The translations under genes and the position numbers were made by a program. Of a DNA stretch of 64,000 nt, positions 30,688 to 42,951 are shown one piece after another; position 1 is the first letter of the stretch, and each line of letters opens with the position of its first letter. The notes beneath the pieces were generated by a model, which did no database searches, was not told the origin of the DNA, and saw only the letters and a list, made by a program, of their open reading frames with translations. Source of the DNA: Antedon mediterranea (Eukaryota > Echinodermata > Crinoidea > Comatulida > Antedonidae); NCBI RefSeq assembly GCF_964355755.1, contig NC_092678.1:9336922-9400921 (forward strand), written 5' to 3'.

Positions 30688-32376
30688 GTGCAAGTGCCTT
30701 TCACTTCAGATGATACAGTTCAAACTGAGATTGTGAATGAAATGAAGAAAGCCACTGTGTTTACTTTGGTGAATAGTGAGATGGATGTGCATCAGTCAAT
30801 TATTACACGATTTGAGCGATTCTCTAGTTGGTTCCAACTCAGACGAGCTATTGCAAATTGTCAACGCCTGAAAGGGTATCTGTTAGCATCTTCTCGTACA
30901 AATGGAAAATGTATACCGCCGATGTCTGTAGCAGACCTCAAAGATAGCGAACGATTCATTTGTAAGTGTACACAGGCGGAGTACTTTAAATCAGAAATTG
31001 AAATTCTCCGAAAAGTTAAGCAATCTGGTGAGATTACCGAACGAAATTTGGCACGAATGAGGAAGGTTACTCTAAAACGGACAAGTTGCATGTATAAATT
31101 AGACCCCTTTCTAGATGAGAATGGCATCCTTCGAGTAGGTGGTAGAATCCGGAATGCAATGTTGCCTTTAGATGTCACTAATCCCGTAATCTTGCCAAAG
31201 AAGTGCAAGGTTACTGATCTCATAATACAACATTATCATCAAGAGATTAACCATATGGGTCGGAGCACTACACATAACCGCATTCGCCAGAGTGGATACT
31301 GGATAATTGGAGCATCGTCTGCAGTTTCAACAATTATTCACGGATGTGTAACGTGTCGTAGGCTAAGGGGTGGACTGCAAACACAGAAGATGGCAGATTT
31401 ACCAAAGGATCGTCTGGAAAACCATCCACCTTTTAACTACTGCGCTGTAGATATTTTTGGACCGTTCTATATTCGAGAAAGAAGAAGTCGATTGAAGCGA
31501 TATGGGGTGGTGTTTACATGCATGTATTCAAGGGCAGTTAATACTCTTGAAACAGATTCGTTCTTGAACGCCCTTCGACGGTTTTTAAGTATCCGTGGTC
31601 CTTGTAGGCAGATAAGATCCGATCGTGGTACAAACTTGGAGGGTGCGAGAAATGAATTGAAAAAGGGAATTCAAGAGATGGATGAAACTAAGTTAAACGC
31701 ATTTCTTCTGAAGCAGAATTGCGATTGGATTGAGTTCAAGTTTAACGTTCCTTCTGCCAGTCACATGGGCGGAGTTTGGGAACGACAGATCCGTACTGTA
31801 CGAAGTGCGTTGGCGCTACTATTAACGCAATCTGGTGATCATCTAGATGATGAGTCATTCCGTACTTTTCTATCGGAAGCACAAAATATCGTGAATTCAA
31901 GGCCACTGACAACTAATTTGCCAGAAGTTCAAGTACCAGAACCTCTAACACCTAACCATCTGTTAACGATGAAGGCCAACGTTGTACTTCCACCGCCTGG
32001 TAATTTTCAAGGAAAAGATTTATATAGCAGGAAAAGATGGCGCAGAGTGCAGTATCTGGCTAACGAATTCTGGCATCGCTGGAAGAAAGAATATCTGCAA
32101 ACGCTTCAACCTAAAAGGAAATGGTGTGATAAGAAAAGAAACATGAAAGTCGGTGACGTTGTGATCGTCAAAGATGAAAGTCTACCTCGCAACGCTTGGA
32201 GGGTTGGAAAAGTCTCAGATGTATATACAAGTGAGGATGGTCTTGTACGAAAAGTCAAGCTAACGATGGCATCTAGGGACCTAGATAATCGTGGAAAAAG
32301 AAGTCAACCACTTTCTACATTGGAGAGACCAATACATAAATTAGTTCTGCTAATGCCAACAGATATAAGTAATTAA
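30688..32376 (+). CDS. pol: BEL/Pao integrase, intact frame of 562 codons
   Basis: This is the one long undamaged piece. The zinc-binding H-H-C-C domain is HYHQEINHMGRSTTH...CVTCRRL (residues about 185-230). The DDE core has AVDIFGPF (D), IRSDRGTN (D) and MGGVWERQIRT (E), with spacing typical of BEL/Pao integrases. Next come NSRPLTT and LTPNHLL, then the DUF5641-like C-terminus (RRVQYLANEFWHRWKKEYL, MKVGDVVIVKDE, WRVGKVSDVY). It ends LLMPTDISN. Integrase joins the cDNA to the genome and yields the 5-bp duplication seen here. A TAA just upstream (30682) removes it from the polyprotein, so it is intact in frame but probably not expressed as in the parent element. Confidence 0.92.
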   Translation: MQVPFTSDDTVQTEIVNEMKKATVFTLVNSEMDVHQSIITRFERFSSWFQLRRAIANCQRLKGYLLASSRTNGKCIPPMSVADLKDSERFICKCTQAEYFKSEIEILRKVKQSGEITERNLARMRKVTLKRTSCMYKLDPFLDENGILRVGGRIRNAMLPLDVTNPVILPKKCKVTDLIIQHYHQEINHMGRSTTHNRIRQSGYWIIGASSAVSTIIHGCVTCRRLRGGLQTQKMADLPKDRLENHPPFNYCAVDIFGPFYIRERRSRLKRYGVVFTCMYSRAVNTLETDSFLNALRRFLSIRGPCRQIRSDRGTNLEGARNELKKGIQEMDETKLNAFLLKQNCDWIEFKFNVPSASHMGGVWERQIRTVRSALALLLTQSGDHLDDESFRTFLSEAQNIVNSRPLTTNLPEVQVPEPLTPNHLLTMKANVVLPPPGNFQGKDLYSRKRWRRVQYLANEFWHRWKKEYLQTLQPKRKWCDKKRNMKVGDVVIVKDESLPRNAWRVGKVSDVYTSEDGLVRKVKLTMASRDLDNRGKRSQPLSTLERPIHKLVLLMPTDISN

Positions 32377-32609
32377 TTAATATCTGAAAAGTAAAAGGAA
32401 AAAATGAAGACACTTAGAAAATAAATCAAACTAAAAGTAGAAATGATTAGTGAAAGAAGTACGTTTTATTTTACGAAAATATTTACAATATTTATGAAAA
32501 AGTTTAGTATTATTGTAATCAATTCCCCGTCAAGGAGCCACTATTGTTGTGTATGCAAAGCAAAAGTGATGATACAGTCGGTTCATAATTTATCTTTGCA
32601 GGGAGCCAT

Positions 32610-33083
32610 GTTATGTATGTGCATCGCACCTTGATACCTTGATATGTAAATTAGGCTAGTCACGATTTGTTGTAGTCACTGTTCATTGTATGAGAGCGGT
32701 GCACTATAGGCGATACGTTGTATTAACGTTGTTGTACACCTTCAATGCTCCGTGTGGAGACATAATCATAGATAAGTGAGCCCTAGTATCAGGTATTTAC
32801 ATTATATAATTTGTATTTATTATTTACTGATGAATTAGTTAGGTTTGATAGACATAATGATGATAGTATGCCCACGTTAACGGCGAATTATGTGTGATAA
32901 GCCGTAGTATACATCAGGTACGTGCTTAATGGCGCCGTTTCAATTGTTTCTCTGTTTGTTTTGTTTTAGTTTACCGGATGATCGGATGAGTAGAAATAAA
33001 GTGAGCAAGTATATCTCAAGAAAGAGAAGCTATTCTTCTGTGGTTTTGTCCGCGTTTAAACTGCGGGGGTTCCATGCAGAACA
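32610..33083 (+). repeat. 3' LTR of the BEL/Pao element
   Basis: This is the 474-bp partner of 25502-25976 with the same TG...CA ends. It is followed by the target copy GTCGT at 33084-33088. The 230 bp before it (32377-32609) are non-coding and carry the presumed polypurine tract at their end. Confidence 0.93.
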
Positions 33084-34500
33084 GTCGTGGTTTACGACAA
33101 GGATGCCCTCTATCACCATACCTGTTTATTCTATGTGCGGAAATCCTAGGCAATGCAGTCCGTCAAACAGAAAAAATAGAAGGTATATCCTATAATAACG
33201 TAAACATTAAATTAAGTCAATTTGCTGACGACACGGTATTCTATATAAACGATTCCAATTCAATCAAGCCCACTTTAGACTTTATCCTCCTCAGGGCTTA
33301 AGATAAATTATGAAAAAAGTAATATAATGAGACTGGTCTCATTAAAAAATTCGGATTATAAAATTCCCACCAAACAAAACATAATATGGAATAACGAACC
33401 CATACGATACCTTGGTATAAATTTTTTTAAAGTAATTTAGATAATATATTTGATTTAAATTGTCCACAAAAATCTAAAGATATCGATAAAATACTAAACA
33501 TGTGGAGAAAAAGATCCCTAACCTTATTTGGCAAAATTACTATAATAAAAACACTGGTTCTGCCTATTTTAACGTATCACTTTTCAAACTTACCGGACCC
33601 ACCAAATCACTTCTTCAATAATATACAAAGTAAGATGTTTAATTTTTTATGGAACGGAAAACCTGATAAGATAAAGAGGAAAATCATGACCAACGAATTA
33701 GAAAAGGCAGGGTTGAAGATGCTACATTTTCAAAGTTACTGTCAAGCTCTAAAAGCATGTTGGGTTAAAAGATATCTAGGAAAAAACGATTGTAAATGGA
33801 ATTTTTTTTTTCAAAGCGACCTACATAAATTTGGAAACGACTTTATTTTTTATAGTAACTTTTCAAAATCTTCCGCGATTCTTAAACAGTTCAATGGTTT
33901 TAATAAGGACGTTCTATTAGCTTGGAGCGAGTATAGTTTCAAAGAACCGAGCTGTTTAAGAAATCTTATCACAATCCTTATGGAATAACTCTTATTTTGA
34001 AATCAAGGAATTCATAGCAACCGAATTCCTAACTTAGAAGAATTCGAAGAACGATTCAATTTTAAACCAAATTTTTTATTTTACCATCAAATTGTACACT
34101 CGATTCCAAGGCACTGGAAGCAAATAATATTTGAGAATATCGATACAAACCCATCAAATTTAATAATCGAAAATTCTAAAATAAATAATTTGATGAAAAC
34201 AAAAAGAAGCTGTAAACACTTGTATTCTCATTTCGTTAAAAAAATATGCAACAGTACCAGATAGAATCGAGTCCAGATGGGAAAATGATGAAATTCACAA
34301 CTTTGCATAAATACACAATCAATACGAAACTTAAAAAACTTTCAATATAAATTTATTCACCGTATCATTTATACTAACTCTTTTCTACATAAGATATCAA
34401 TTGTTGAATCACCAATTTGTGAATTTTGTTTAGAAAAAGAACAAACTTTAATACACATGTTCGTGGAATGCAAAGTAATTTATATCATAACAGTTTAAAA
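33084..34500 (+). pseudogene. L1-like ORF2, second half of RT and C-terminus
   Basis: Directly after the target duplication the L1 RT resumes with SRGLRQGCPLSPYLFILCAE, then the catalytic FADDTVFYIND. After shifts it continues in a frame starting MWRKRSLTLFGKITIIKTLV (33500-33988), with LPILTYHF and MFNFLWNGKPDKIKRK, the L1 thumb region. Near 34410 the sequence SPICEFCLEKEQTLIHMFVE ends in C, the cysteine/histidine C-terminal motif of L1 ORF2. Several stops interrupt it. The element's 3' end is probably in the A-rich sequence before about 34560; no clean poly(A) tail is recognised. Confidence 0.85.
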
Positions 34501-34559
34501 GAAAAGTGACTTTAGATAAAGAAAGGATAGGTTTTGGTATTTAAAAAATATTTTTTTAA

Positions 34560-36925
34560 ATAAAAGTATACAATAACTTCCAAAGTGGTGTTTTTATATC
34601 AACGAGGTTTTGTTGATAGTCAGTAGATTTTTCAACAATAATCACGAAAAAAAAGTGGAGTAAATTTTGTTCATAGGTTTTGTGTTGCCAGGAAAATACG
34701 GAAAATACAAAAAAATACAAACAAAATATTAACAAATAAAACACATGAAACAAAATTTAAATATGGCTAATCCAATAATAAAATATATATTTGGCTTGTC
34801 ATAATGCTACTAGAGTCATACGAATAGTTTAGATAAAATAGGAGAATGTGTTGCCAGGTTTATTTCAATTAATTGCCAGAAAAACAGTATTTTTCATTGA
34901 AATATTTAGTTGATGGAAAATAATGTTAAACTTTGAAATAATTACGTCGAGGTTTTTATAAATTTTTTCATCTATTTTGTGTAAAAAGATACAGAAAGAC
35001 ATCCAAAAAAAAATCTAACCTATTAAATAGGTCATTTGAGGTCAAAAGGGGTCAGAATGCAAAACAGGTACAGCTCCCCACTTTACTACAACTATTAATG
35101 TTTTATCAAAATTTACAAGATAGTTCATCATAAGAATTCTCAACAATTTTCTAACGCAACGCGCCTCTCAATTTTCCAGCTAATTGTATTATCATTTATA
35201 ATCAGGTGGTTTAGTATTTTTTTTAGCATTTTCAGACAAATTTTAAAAGCTTTTATCATATGAAAAATGGTCGGTCAAAATCTAAATAATATCTCAATAT
35301 TAGTTACCATAGTATTTGTTGCTATGCACAACTAAGGGAAATTAAATAATTATCAGATAATTATTAATTAATAATTACTACTGAATCCAACCATCACAGT
35401 AAAAAAAATATAGAATTTAAAACCAATATTTAGTATAGTGCGATATTTTACATGCTGACCTTAAATGAAATTAAATTTCACATCAGGGCTTCAATATTTG
35501 TTATGTAGCATTAACATACGCCTGAGTATCTCATTGACTTTTGATTTTTTCAATTTTGAGGAGGGGAAAGTGGTGGATCCAAGAGTTTGAAATAGTTAGA
35601 GGTTGGAGGCGAGGGTCTAAAAACTTAACTTTATGTCCTATCTTTTGCATTGCATTTTTTAATGGATGGAGGAGTTTAAATCCGTCTATTGGTTGGGGCA
35701 ATGGTAGCGACAGTGTTGGTGGTACTTGTCTGCATGAATTTGCGTATAGAAGCATATAGAAGAAGTAAAAAAATGAACGAGGAGCTTCAAAATAAGAGAG
35801 GAGTTATCTGTTGCAGAGATTAAAATTCAGAACGATCTGATAATTTATTCAAATTTCTAGAGGATATAACCTATAAAATGACATTAAAACTGGGAATTAC
35901 AGAATCTATAATTAAAAATATTAGTTTTTTTCTCACAACACAACTAGAACTATATAAAACATTAAGAATTATTCTGACCAATGAGTTTCAAATCAGATAA
36001 TCAAAGAAAATAAAATGTTTTTACTAATATACCATGTTTTTTTTTTATAAAAATGTTTCTCGCAACACTGCTTGTAGATTTTTAAATTACCCCAGTATTT
36101 TATTTCAGAAATCACTTATTAAACATTCGAACTACATATTTGTAATAAATCAGCTAAAAAAATATACCACTTTGGGCGTTATGGTGAAGTAAAGTTTAGC
36201 TGCTTTTAACAATTTAAAAAAACTGAAAAACACCTTTTTTTAAATAAATGGTATCTCCCAAAGTATAAAATCAAAATATTAAAAAAAAATATGAAACAGG
36301 TACACATTGCATTGTTATTATGCATACACTAATTATTTTTTATAATTAAATGAACAAAATAAAAATATTGTTCATCAAAGTTGTGCCAATATCCATTTTA
36401 AAAAACCTTAAAAAAGGACAAAATTTGTCAAAAACACAAAATTGGCCGTAGCCATGGAAATATATATGTGAAATAAAAAATACTTCATATTTGATTTCTT
36501 TCAACACATATGTAGCCATGTGCAAAATTTGAAAGAAATCCATTTTTTTAGTCTGCCACTCTTTTTGATATTTCTTTGATTCTTACAGACAATGGCTCTT
36601 AATAGCTTAATACTGATTGCAAAATTGTATATTTATAACTGCAAAATTAACGAACAAAAACCTCACATTAATCACTTCAAATCGGTATATGAGAGGTATA
36701 AAGAAATTGAAAAGTACATTGTTTTTAAAAATAGTTAGACTTTCATTTCGCATCATTCTTTTTTTTTGGTTTAAATGAAATCTGTTTTGATATTTATGTA
36801 TATAGCCATATATGTTTTGTAACTTGAAAGGGTTACTTTATTATTATTTTGTATTTGTAAGGTAACTAAGTTAAGTAATGTATACTGTTTTTATGAAATA
36901 CAGAAAATAAAATAATAATAATAAA
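34560..36925. other. Long AT-rich stretch without a recognised gene
   Basis: About 2.4 kb of A/T-rich DNA with many homopolymer runs. Overlapping open frames at 35531-35759 on both strands lack motifs or splice context. No terminal repeats or tandem repeats were recognised. A run of AAT/AATAAT directly precedes the Gypsy relic at 36926. Confidence 0.45.
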
Positions 36926-37786
36926 AAAGAGATATGGATAAAAGAGTTAGAGATACAAGGTGCCAGACCAGATCCGGAGACTATCCGAGTTCCGTTCGAT
37001 GCGACAAAAGTGGTGCGAAAAGAACAATAAATTTGCATGATACGACTGTTTTGGCTGATGAGTACAAACTTGCGCATACAAGCATATCTGCCGTTCTTGA
37101 TCGATTCCGAATTATGTTCTCCGATGTAGAATCCACAACACCTATCAAGCAGCATCCTTATCGAGTTAATCGTCTAAAGCATGAACAGATAAAGAAAGAA
37201 ATCGAATATATGTTAAATAACAATATAATAGAGCGCAGCACCAGTGAGTTGTCCTCTCCGGGGTTTTTAGTTCCAAAACCGGACGGGACGTGGAAATTCT
37301 GCACCGATTTCCGAAAAGTCAATTCGGTTAGCAAGTCCGACAGTTTTACAATCCCTCGCCTCGATGACTGCATAGATCGCGTCGGCAGCGGCAAATTTAT
37401 TACTAAATTCGACTTGTTGAAGGGGTATTGGCAAGTGCCACTCTCTTATAGGGCAAAAGACATATGCGCGTTTGCGACACCGGACGGCCTGTATCACTAT
37501 AACGATATGCCTTTTGGGGTCAAACGCCCTTGCGAAATTCCAAAGAATGAACGATTTGGTTTCGCGCATAGAGGGATGTTAGTCATACATTGATGACGTT
37601 ATCATAGAAAGTAACGACTGGTCCACCCATATTTTTCGCATTATTTTATTTTTCCGAAAGTATTCTGAAACGGGTGTAACCATTAATCTAAGCAAGTGTG
37701 AGTTTGCAAAAGTCAAGAGCATAATTAATATGCCTGCACCTACGAATAAAAAGGTGTTATGAGGTTCTTGGGAATGTGCGTGTTGT
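36926..37786 (+). pseudogene. pol: Internally deleted Ty3/Gypsy gag-RT relic
   Basis: The relic opens with a gag coiled-coil end (KEIWIKELEIQGARPDPETI) in one frame. Then comes the gag C-terminal LADEYKLAHTS (36934-37593 frame), running straight into the pre-RT region VLDRFRIMFSDVE and TPIKQHPYRVN. Protease and the rest of gag are missing. RT fingers and palm are clear: PGFLVPKPDGTWKFCTDFRK, the catalytic KFDLLKGYWQVPL, MPFGVK, then after a shift near 37525 and a TAG, SYIDDVII. SKCEFAKV and, after another loss, MPAPTNKK...RFLGMC follow. The relic ends at 37786, exactly where the pyrimidine satellite starts. It is inactive. Confidence 0.85.
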
Positions 37787-38046
37787 TGTTTCCTCTCTCT
37801 CTCTCCTCTCTCTTTCCTCTCTCTCTCCTCTCTCTTTCCTCTCTCTTTCCTCTCTCTCTCCTCTCTCTTTCCTCTCTCTTTCCTCTCTCTCTTTCCTCTC
37901 TCTTTACTCTCTCTCTTTCCTCTCTCTCTTTCCTCTCTCTTTCCTCTCTCTCTTTCCTCTATCTTTCCTCTCTCTCTTTCCTCTCTCTTTCCTCTCTCTC
38001 TTTCCTCTCTCTTTCCTCTCTCTTTCCTCTCTCTCTTTCCTCTCTC

Positions 38047-38090
<44 letters not shown>

Positions 38091-38164
38091 AGCATATCTC
38101 TCTATAGCATATCTCTCTCTCGCTGATCTATCTCTTTCGCTGATATCTCTCTCTCTCTCGCTGA

Positions 38165-38246
<82 letters not shown>

Positions 38247-38272
38247 ATCTCATTCTCTCTCGCGCTGGTCTC
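37787..38272. repeat. Pyrimidine-strand repeat (TCTCTTTCC)n and (TC)n
   Basis: Units such as CCTCTCTCTTTCC dominate to about 38052, then pure TC runs with short CTGATATCTC interruptions. At about 38270 the purine strand switches: CTCTCGCGTGAGAG is the turning point, and from there on the plus strand is GA-rich for nearly 20 kb. The 162- and 116-codon open frames (Leu/Ser only) are artefacts. Confidence 0.95.
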
Positions 38273-39338
38273 TCTCGCGTGAGAGAGAAAAATCAGAGAG
38301 AGAGATCAACGAGAGAGAGAGAGAGAGAGAGAGTGAGAGATCAGGGAGAAAGATCAGCGAGAGAGAGATCAGCGAAAGAGATCATCGAGAGAGAGATAGA
38401 TAGAGAGAGAGAGAGAGAGATCTGAGAGAGAGAGAGGGATCAGCAAGAGAGAGATCTGCAAATGAGAGAGATCAGCAAGAGAAAGATCAGTGGGAAAGAG
38501 ATCAGTGAGAGAGAGAGAGATCTCAGCGAGAGAGAGATAGATCAGTGAGAGAGAGAGAAAACCGAGAGTGAGAGAGATAAGCGAGAGAGAGATAAGCGAG
38601 AAAGAGATCAGCAAGAGAGAGAGATCAGCGAGAGAGAGATCAGAGAGAGAGGGAGATTTCAACGAGAAAGATCAGCGACAGAGAGAGAGAGAGAGATCAG
38701 AGAGAAAGATCAGCGAGAGAGAGAAAGATCAGCGAGAGGGAGATCAGCGAGATAGAGAGACAGATCTGCGAGATAGAGAGAGAAATCAGCAAGAGAGAGA
38801 TCTGCAAATGAGAGAGATCAGCGAGAGAGATATAGATAGATCAGCGAGAGAGATATAGATAGATCAGCGAGAGAGATATAGATAGATCAGCGAGAGAGAT
38901 ATAGATAGATCAGCGACAGAAATATAGATAGATCAGCGACAGAGATATAGATAGATCAGTGACAGATATATAGATAGATCAGCGACAGAGATATAGATAG
39001 ATCAGCGACAGCGAGAGAGACAGATCAGCGACAGAGAGACAGATCAGCGACAGAGAGACAGGTCAGCGACAGAGAGACAGGTCAGCGAGAGAGAGACAGG
39101 TCAGCGACAGAGAGACAGGTCAGCGAGAGAGAGAGATAGTCAGCGAGAGAGAGATAGATCAGCGAGAGAGAGAGATTGATCAGCGAGAGAGATAGATCAG
39201 CGAGAGAGATATTGATCAGCGAGAGAGAGATAGATCAGCGAGAGAGAGATAGATCAGCGAGAGAGAGAGATAGATCAGAGAGAGAGAGATAGATCAACGA
39301 GAGAGAGAGAGATAGATCAGCGCGAGAGATTAAATAGA

Positions 39339-39379
<41 letters not shown>

Positions 39380-42300
39380 AAGAGAGAGAGAGAGAGATAG
39401 ATCAGCGAGAGAGAGATAGATCAGCGAGAGAGAGAGAGATAGATAGATCAGCGAGAGAGAGATAGATAGATCAGCCAGAGAGAGATAGATGGATCAGCGA
39501 GAGAGAGATAGATCAGCGAGAGAGAGATAGATCAGCGAGAAAGAGATAGATCAGCGAGAGAGAGAGATAGATCAGCGAGAGAGAGATAGATCAGCGAGAG
39601 AGAGATAGATCAGCGAGAGAGAGATAGATCAGCGAGAGAGAGATAGATCAGCGAGAGAGAGATAGATCAGCGAGAGAGATATAGATCAGCGAGAGAGATA
39701 TAGATCAGCGAGAGAGAGATAGATCAGCAAGAGAGAGATAGATCAGCGAGAGAGAGATAGATCAGCGAGAGAAAGATAGATCAGCGAGAGAGAGAGATAG
39801 ATCAGCGAGACAGAGGTAGATCAGCGAGAGAGAGATAGATCAGCGAGAGAGAGAGATAGATCAGCGAGAGAGAGATAGATCAGCGAGATAGAGATAGATC
39901 AGCGTGAGAGAGATAGATCAGCGAGAGAGAGATAGATCAGCGAGAGAGAGATAGATCAGCGAGAGAGAGATAGATCAGCGAGAGAGATAGATCAGCGAGA
40001 GAGAGATAGATACATCAGCGAGAGAGAGACAGATCAGCGAGAGAGAGATAGATAGATCAGCGAGAGAGTGATAGATCAGCGACAGAGAGATATATAGATC
40101 AGCGAGAGAGATAGATCAGCGAGAGAGGGATAGATAAATCAGCGAGAGAGAGATAGATCAGTGACAAAGAGATAGATAGATCAGCGAGAGAGAGATAGAT
40201 CAGCGACAGAGAGATATATAGATCAGCGAGAGAGAGATAGATCAGCGAGAGAGAGATAGATAGATCAGCGAGAGAGAGATAGATCAGTGACAGAGAGATA
40301 GATAGATCAGCGAGAGAGAGAGAGAGATAGATCAGCGAGAGAGAGATAGATCAGCGAGAGAGAGATAGATCAGCGAGAGAGAGATAGATCAGCGAGAGAG
40401 AGATAGATCAGCAAGAGAGAGATAGAGTAGCGAGAGAGAGATAGATCAGCGAGAGAGAGATAGATCAGCGAGAGAGAGATAGATCAGCGAGAGAGAGAGA
40501 TAGATCAGCGAGAGAGAGATAGATCAGCGAGAGAGAGATAGATCAGCGAGAGAGAGATAGATCAGCGAGAGAGAGATAGATCAGAGAGAGAGAGAGAGAG
40601 ATAGATCAGAGAGAGAGAGAGAGATAGATCAGCAAGAGAGAGATAGATCAGCGAGAGAGAGATAGATCAGCGAGAGAGAGACAGATAGATCAGCGAGAGA
40701 GAGATAGATAGATCAGCGAGAGAGAGATAGATAGATCAGCGAGAGAGAGAGAGATAGATCAGCGAGAGAGAGATAGATAGATCAGCGAGAGAGAGATAGA
40801 TAGATCAGTGAGAGAGAGATAGATAGATCAGCGAGAGAGAGATAGATAGATCAGCGAGAGAGAGAGATAGATAGATCAGCGAGAGAGAGATAGATAGATC
40901 AGTGAGAGAGAGATATATAGATCAGCGAGAGAGAGATAGATAGATCAGCGAGAGAGAGATAGATAGATCAGCGAGAGAGAGAGATAGATAGATCAGCGAG
41001 AGAGAGATAGACAGATCAGCGAGAGAGAGAGAGATAGATCAGCGAGAGAGAGAGAGATAGATCAGCGAGAGAGAGAGAGAGAGAGAGAGTGAGATAGATC
41101 AGCGAGAGAAAGATAAATAGATCAGCGAGAGAGAGATAGATCAGCGAGAGAGAGTTAGATAGATCAGCGAGAGATAGATAGATAGATCAGCGAGAGAGAG
41201 AGATAGATCAGCCAGAGAGAGATAGATAGATCAGCGAGAGAGATAGAGATAGATCAGCGAGAGAGATAGAGATAGATCAGCGAGAGAGAGAGATAGATCA
41301 GCGAGAGACAGATAGATCAGCGAGAGACAGATAGATGAGCGAGAGAGAGATAGATCAGCGAGAGAGAGATAGATCAGCGAGAGAGATATAGATCAGCGAG
41401 AGAGAGAGATAGATCAGCGAGAGAGAGATTGATCAGCGAGAGAGAGATAGATCAGCGAGAGAGAGATTGATCAACGAGATAGAGATAGATCAGCAAGAGA
41501 GAGATAGATCAGCGCGAGAGAGGTAGATCAGCGAGAGAGATAGATCAGCGAGAGAGAGAGATAGATCAGCGAGAGAGATAGATCAGCGAGAGAGACAGAG
41601 AGAGATAGATAAGCGAGAGAGAGGTAGATTAGCGAGAGAGAGATAGATCAGCAAGAGAGAGATAGATCAGCGAGAGAGAGAGAGAGATCAGCGAGAGAGA
41701 TATCAGTGAGAGAGAGGGAGAGATCAGCGAGAGAGAGAGATTAGCGCGCGAGAGAGAGAGAGATCGAGAGAGAACAGCGAGAGAGAGAGAGAGAGATCGA
41801 TCAGCGAGAGAGAGATTAGCGAGAGAGAGAGAGAGAGAGGGAGAGAGAGGGAGAGAGAGATCAGCGAGGGAGAGATCAACAAGAGAGAGGGATCAGCAAG
41901 TGAGAGAGAGAGATCAGCGAGAGAGAGAGATCAGCGAGAGAGAGGGAGAGATCAGTGAGAGAGAGAAATCAAAAAGAAAGAGAGAGAGATCAGCGAGAGA
42001 GAGATCAGCGAGAGATCAGCGAGAGATCAGCGAGAGAAAGAGAGATAAGCGAGAGTGAGAGAAAAAGATCAGCGAGAGAGAGATCAGTGAGAGAGAGAGA
42101 GATCAGCGAGAGAGAGAAAGATCAGCGAGAGAGGGAGTGAGATAAGAGAGAGAGAGAAAGATCAGCGAGAGAGAGATCAACGAGAGAGAGAGATCAGGGA
42201 GAGAGATCAGCGAGTGAGAGATCAGCGAAAGAGATCATCTAGAGAGAGAGAGAGAGAGAGAGAGGTCAGCAAGAGAGAGAGAGAGACATCGACAAGAGGG

Positions 42301-42913
42301 AGATCAGCGAGAGAAAGGTCAGCGAGAGAGAAAGATCAACAAGAGAGAGTTCAGCGAGAGAGAGAGAAAGATAAGCGAGAGAGAGAGAGAGATAAGCGAG
42401 AGAGAGATCAGCGAGAGAGAAATCAGTGAGGGAGAGATAAGCGAGAGAGAGATCAGCAAGAGAGAGATCAGTGGGAGAGATCAGCGAGAGAGATAGAGAT
42501 AGATCAGCGAGAGAGATTTAGATCAGCGAGAGAGAGATAGATCAGCGAGAGAGAGATTGATCAGCGAGAGAGAGATAGATCAGCGAGAGAGAGATTAAAT
42601 CAACGAGATAGAGATAGATCAGCGAGAGAGAGATAGATCAGCGCGAGAGAGGTAGATCAGCGAGAGAGAGAGATAGATCAGCGAAAGAGAGAGATAGATC
42701 AGCGAGAGAGATAGATCAGCGAGAGAGACAGAGAGAGATAGATAAGCGAGAGAGATGTAGATTAGCGAGAGAGAGATAGATCAGCAAGAGAGAGATAGAT
42801 CAGCGAGAGAGAGAGAGAGAGAGAGATCAGCGAGAGAGATATCAGTGAGAGAGAGGGAGAGATCAGCGAGAGAGAGAGAGATTAGCGCGAGAGAGAGAGA
42901 GAGATCGAGAGAG

Positions 42914-42951
<38 letters not shown>

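Larger units (their letters stand above)
25502..33083 (+). mobile_element. BEL/Pao LTR retrotransposon, 7.6 kb, recently inserted, defective
   Basis: LTRs of 475 and 474 bp begin TGTTATGTATG and end GCAGAACA. The target duplication GTCGT lies at 25497-25501 and 33084-33088. The host L1 frame reads straight through once the element and one GTCGT are removed (FSLSR then GLRQGCP). Inside, in plus orientation, are gag with DUF1759-like capsid and zinc knuckles, aspartic protease, RT with FYVDD, RNase H, integrase and a C-terminal DUF5641-like domain, the BEL/Pao order. I count about six frameshifts, three in-frame stops and one foreign insertion. No env was seen. A purine-rich GCAGGGAG precedes the 3' LTR. 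I found no clear tRNA primer site after the 5' LTR. Confidence 0.95.

Noticed and set aside
32443-32634. 63-codon frame before the 3' LTR as an extra BEL gene
   Set aside because: It runs into the LTR, lacks env or other motifs, and lies where untranslated sequence is expected.
35531-35759. Overlapping 72-74-codon frames on both strands
   Set aside because: Mirror-image open frames in AT-rich DNA with no recognisable motifs.
37759-38247. Long open frames of leucine and serine (162 and 116 codons)
   Set aside because: They are translations of TC repeats; the frames exist only because the repeat lacks stop codons.
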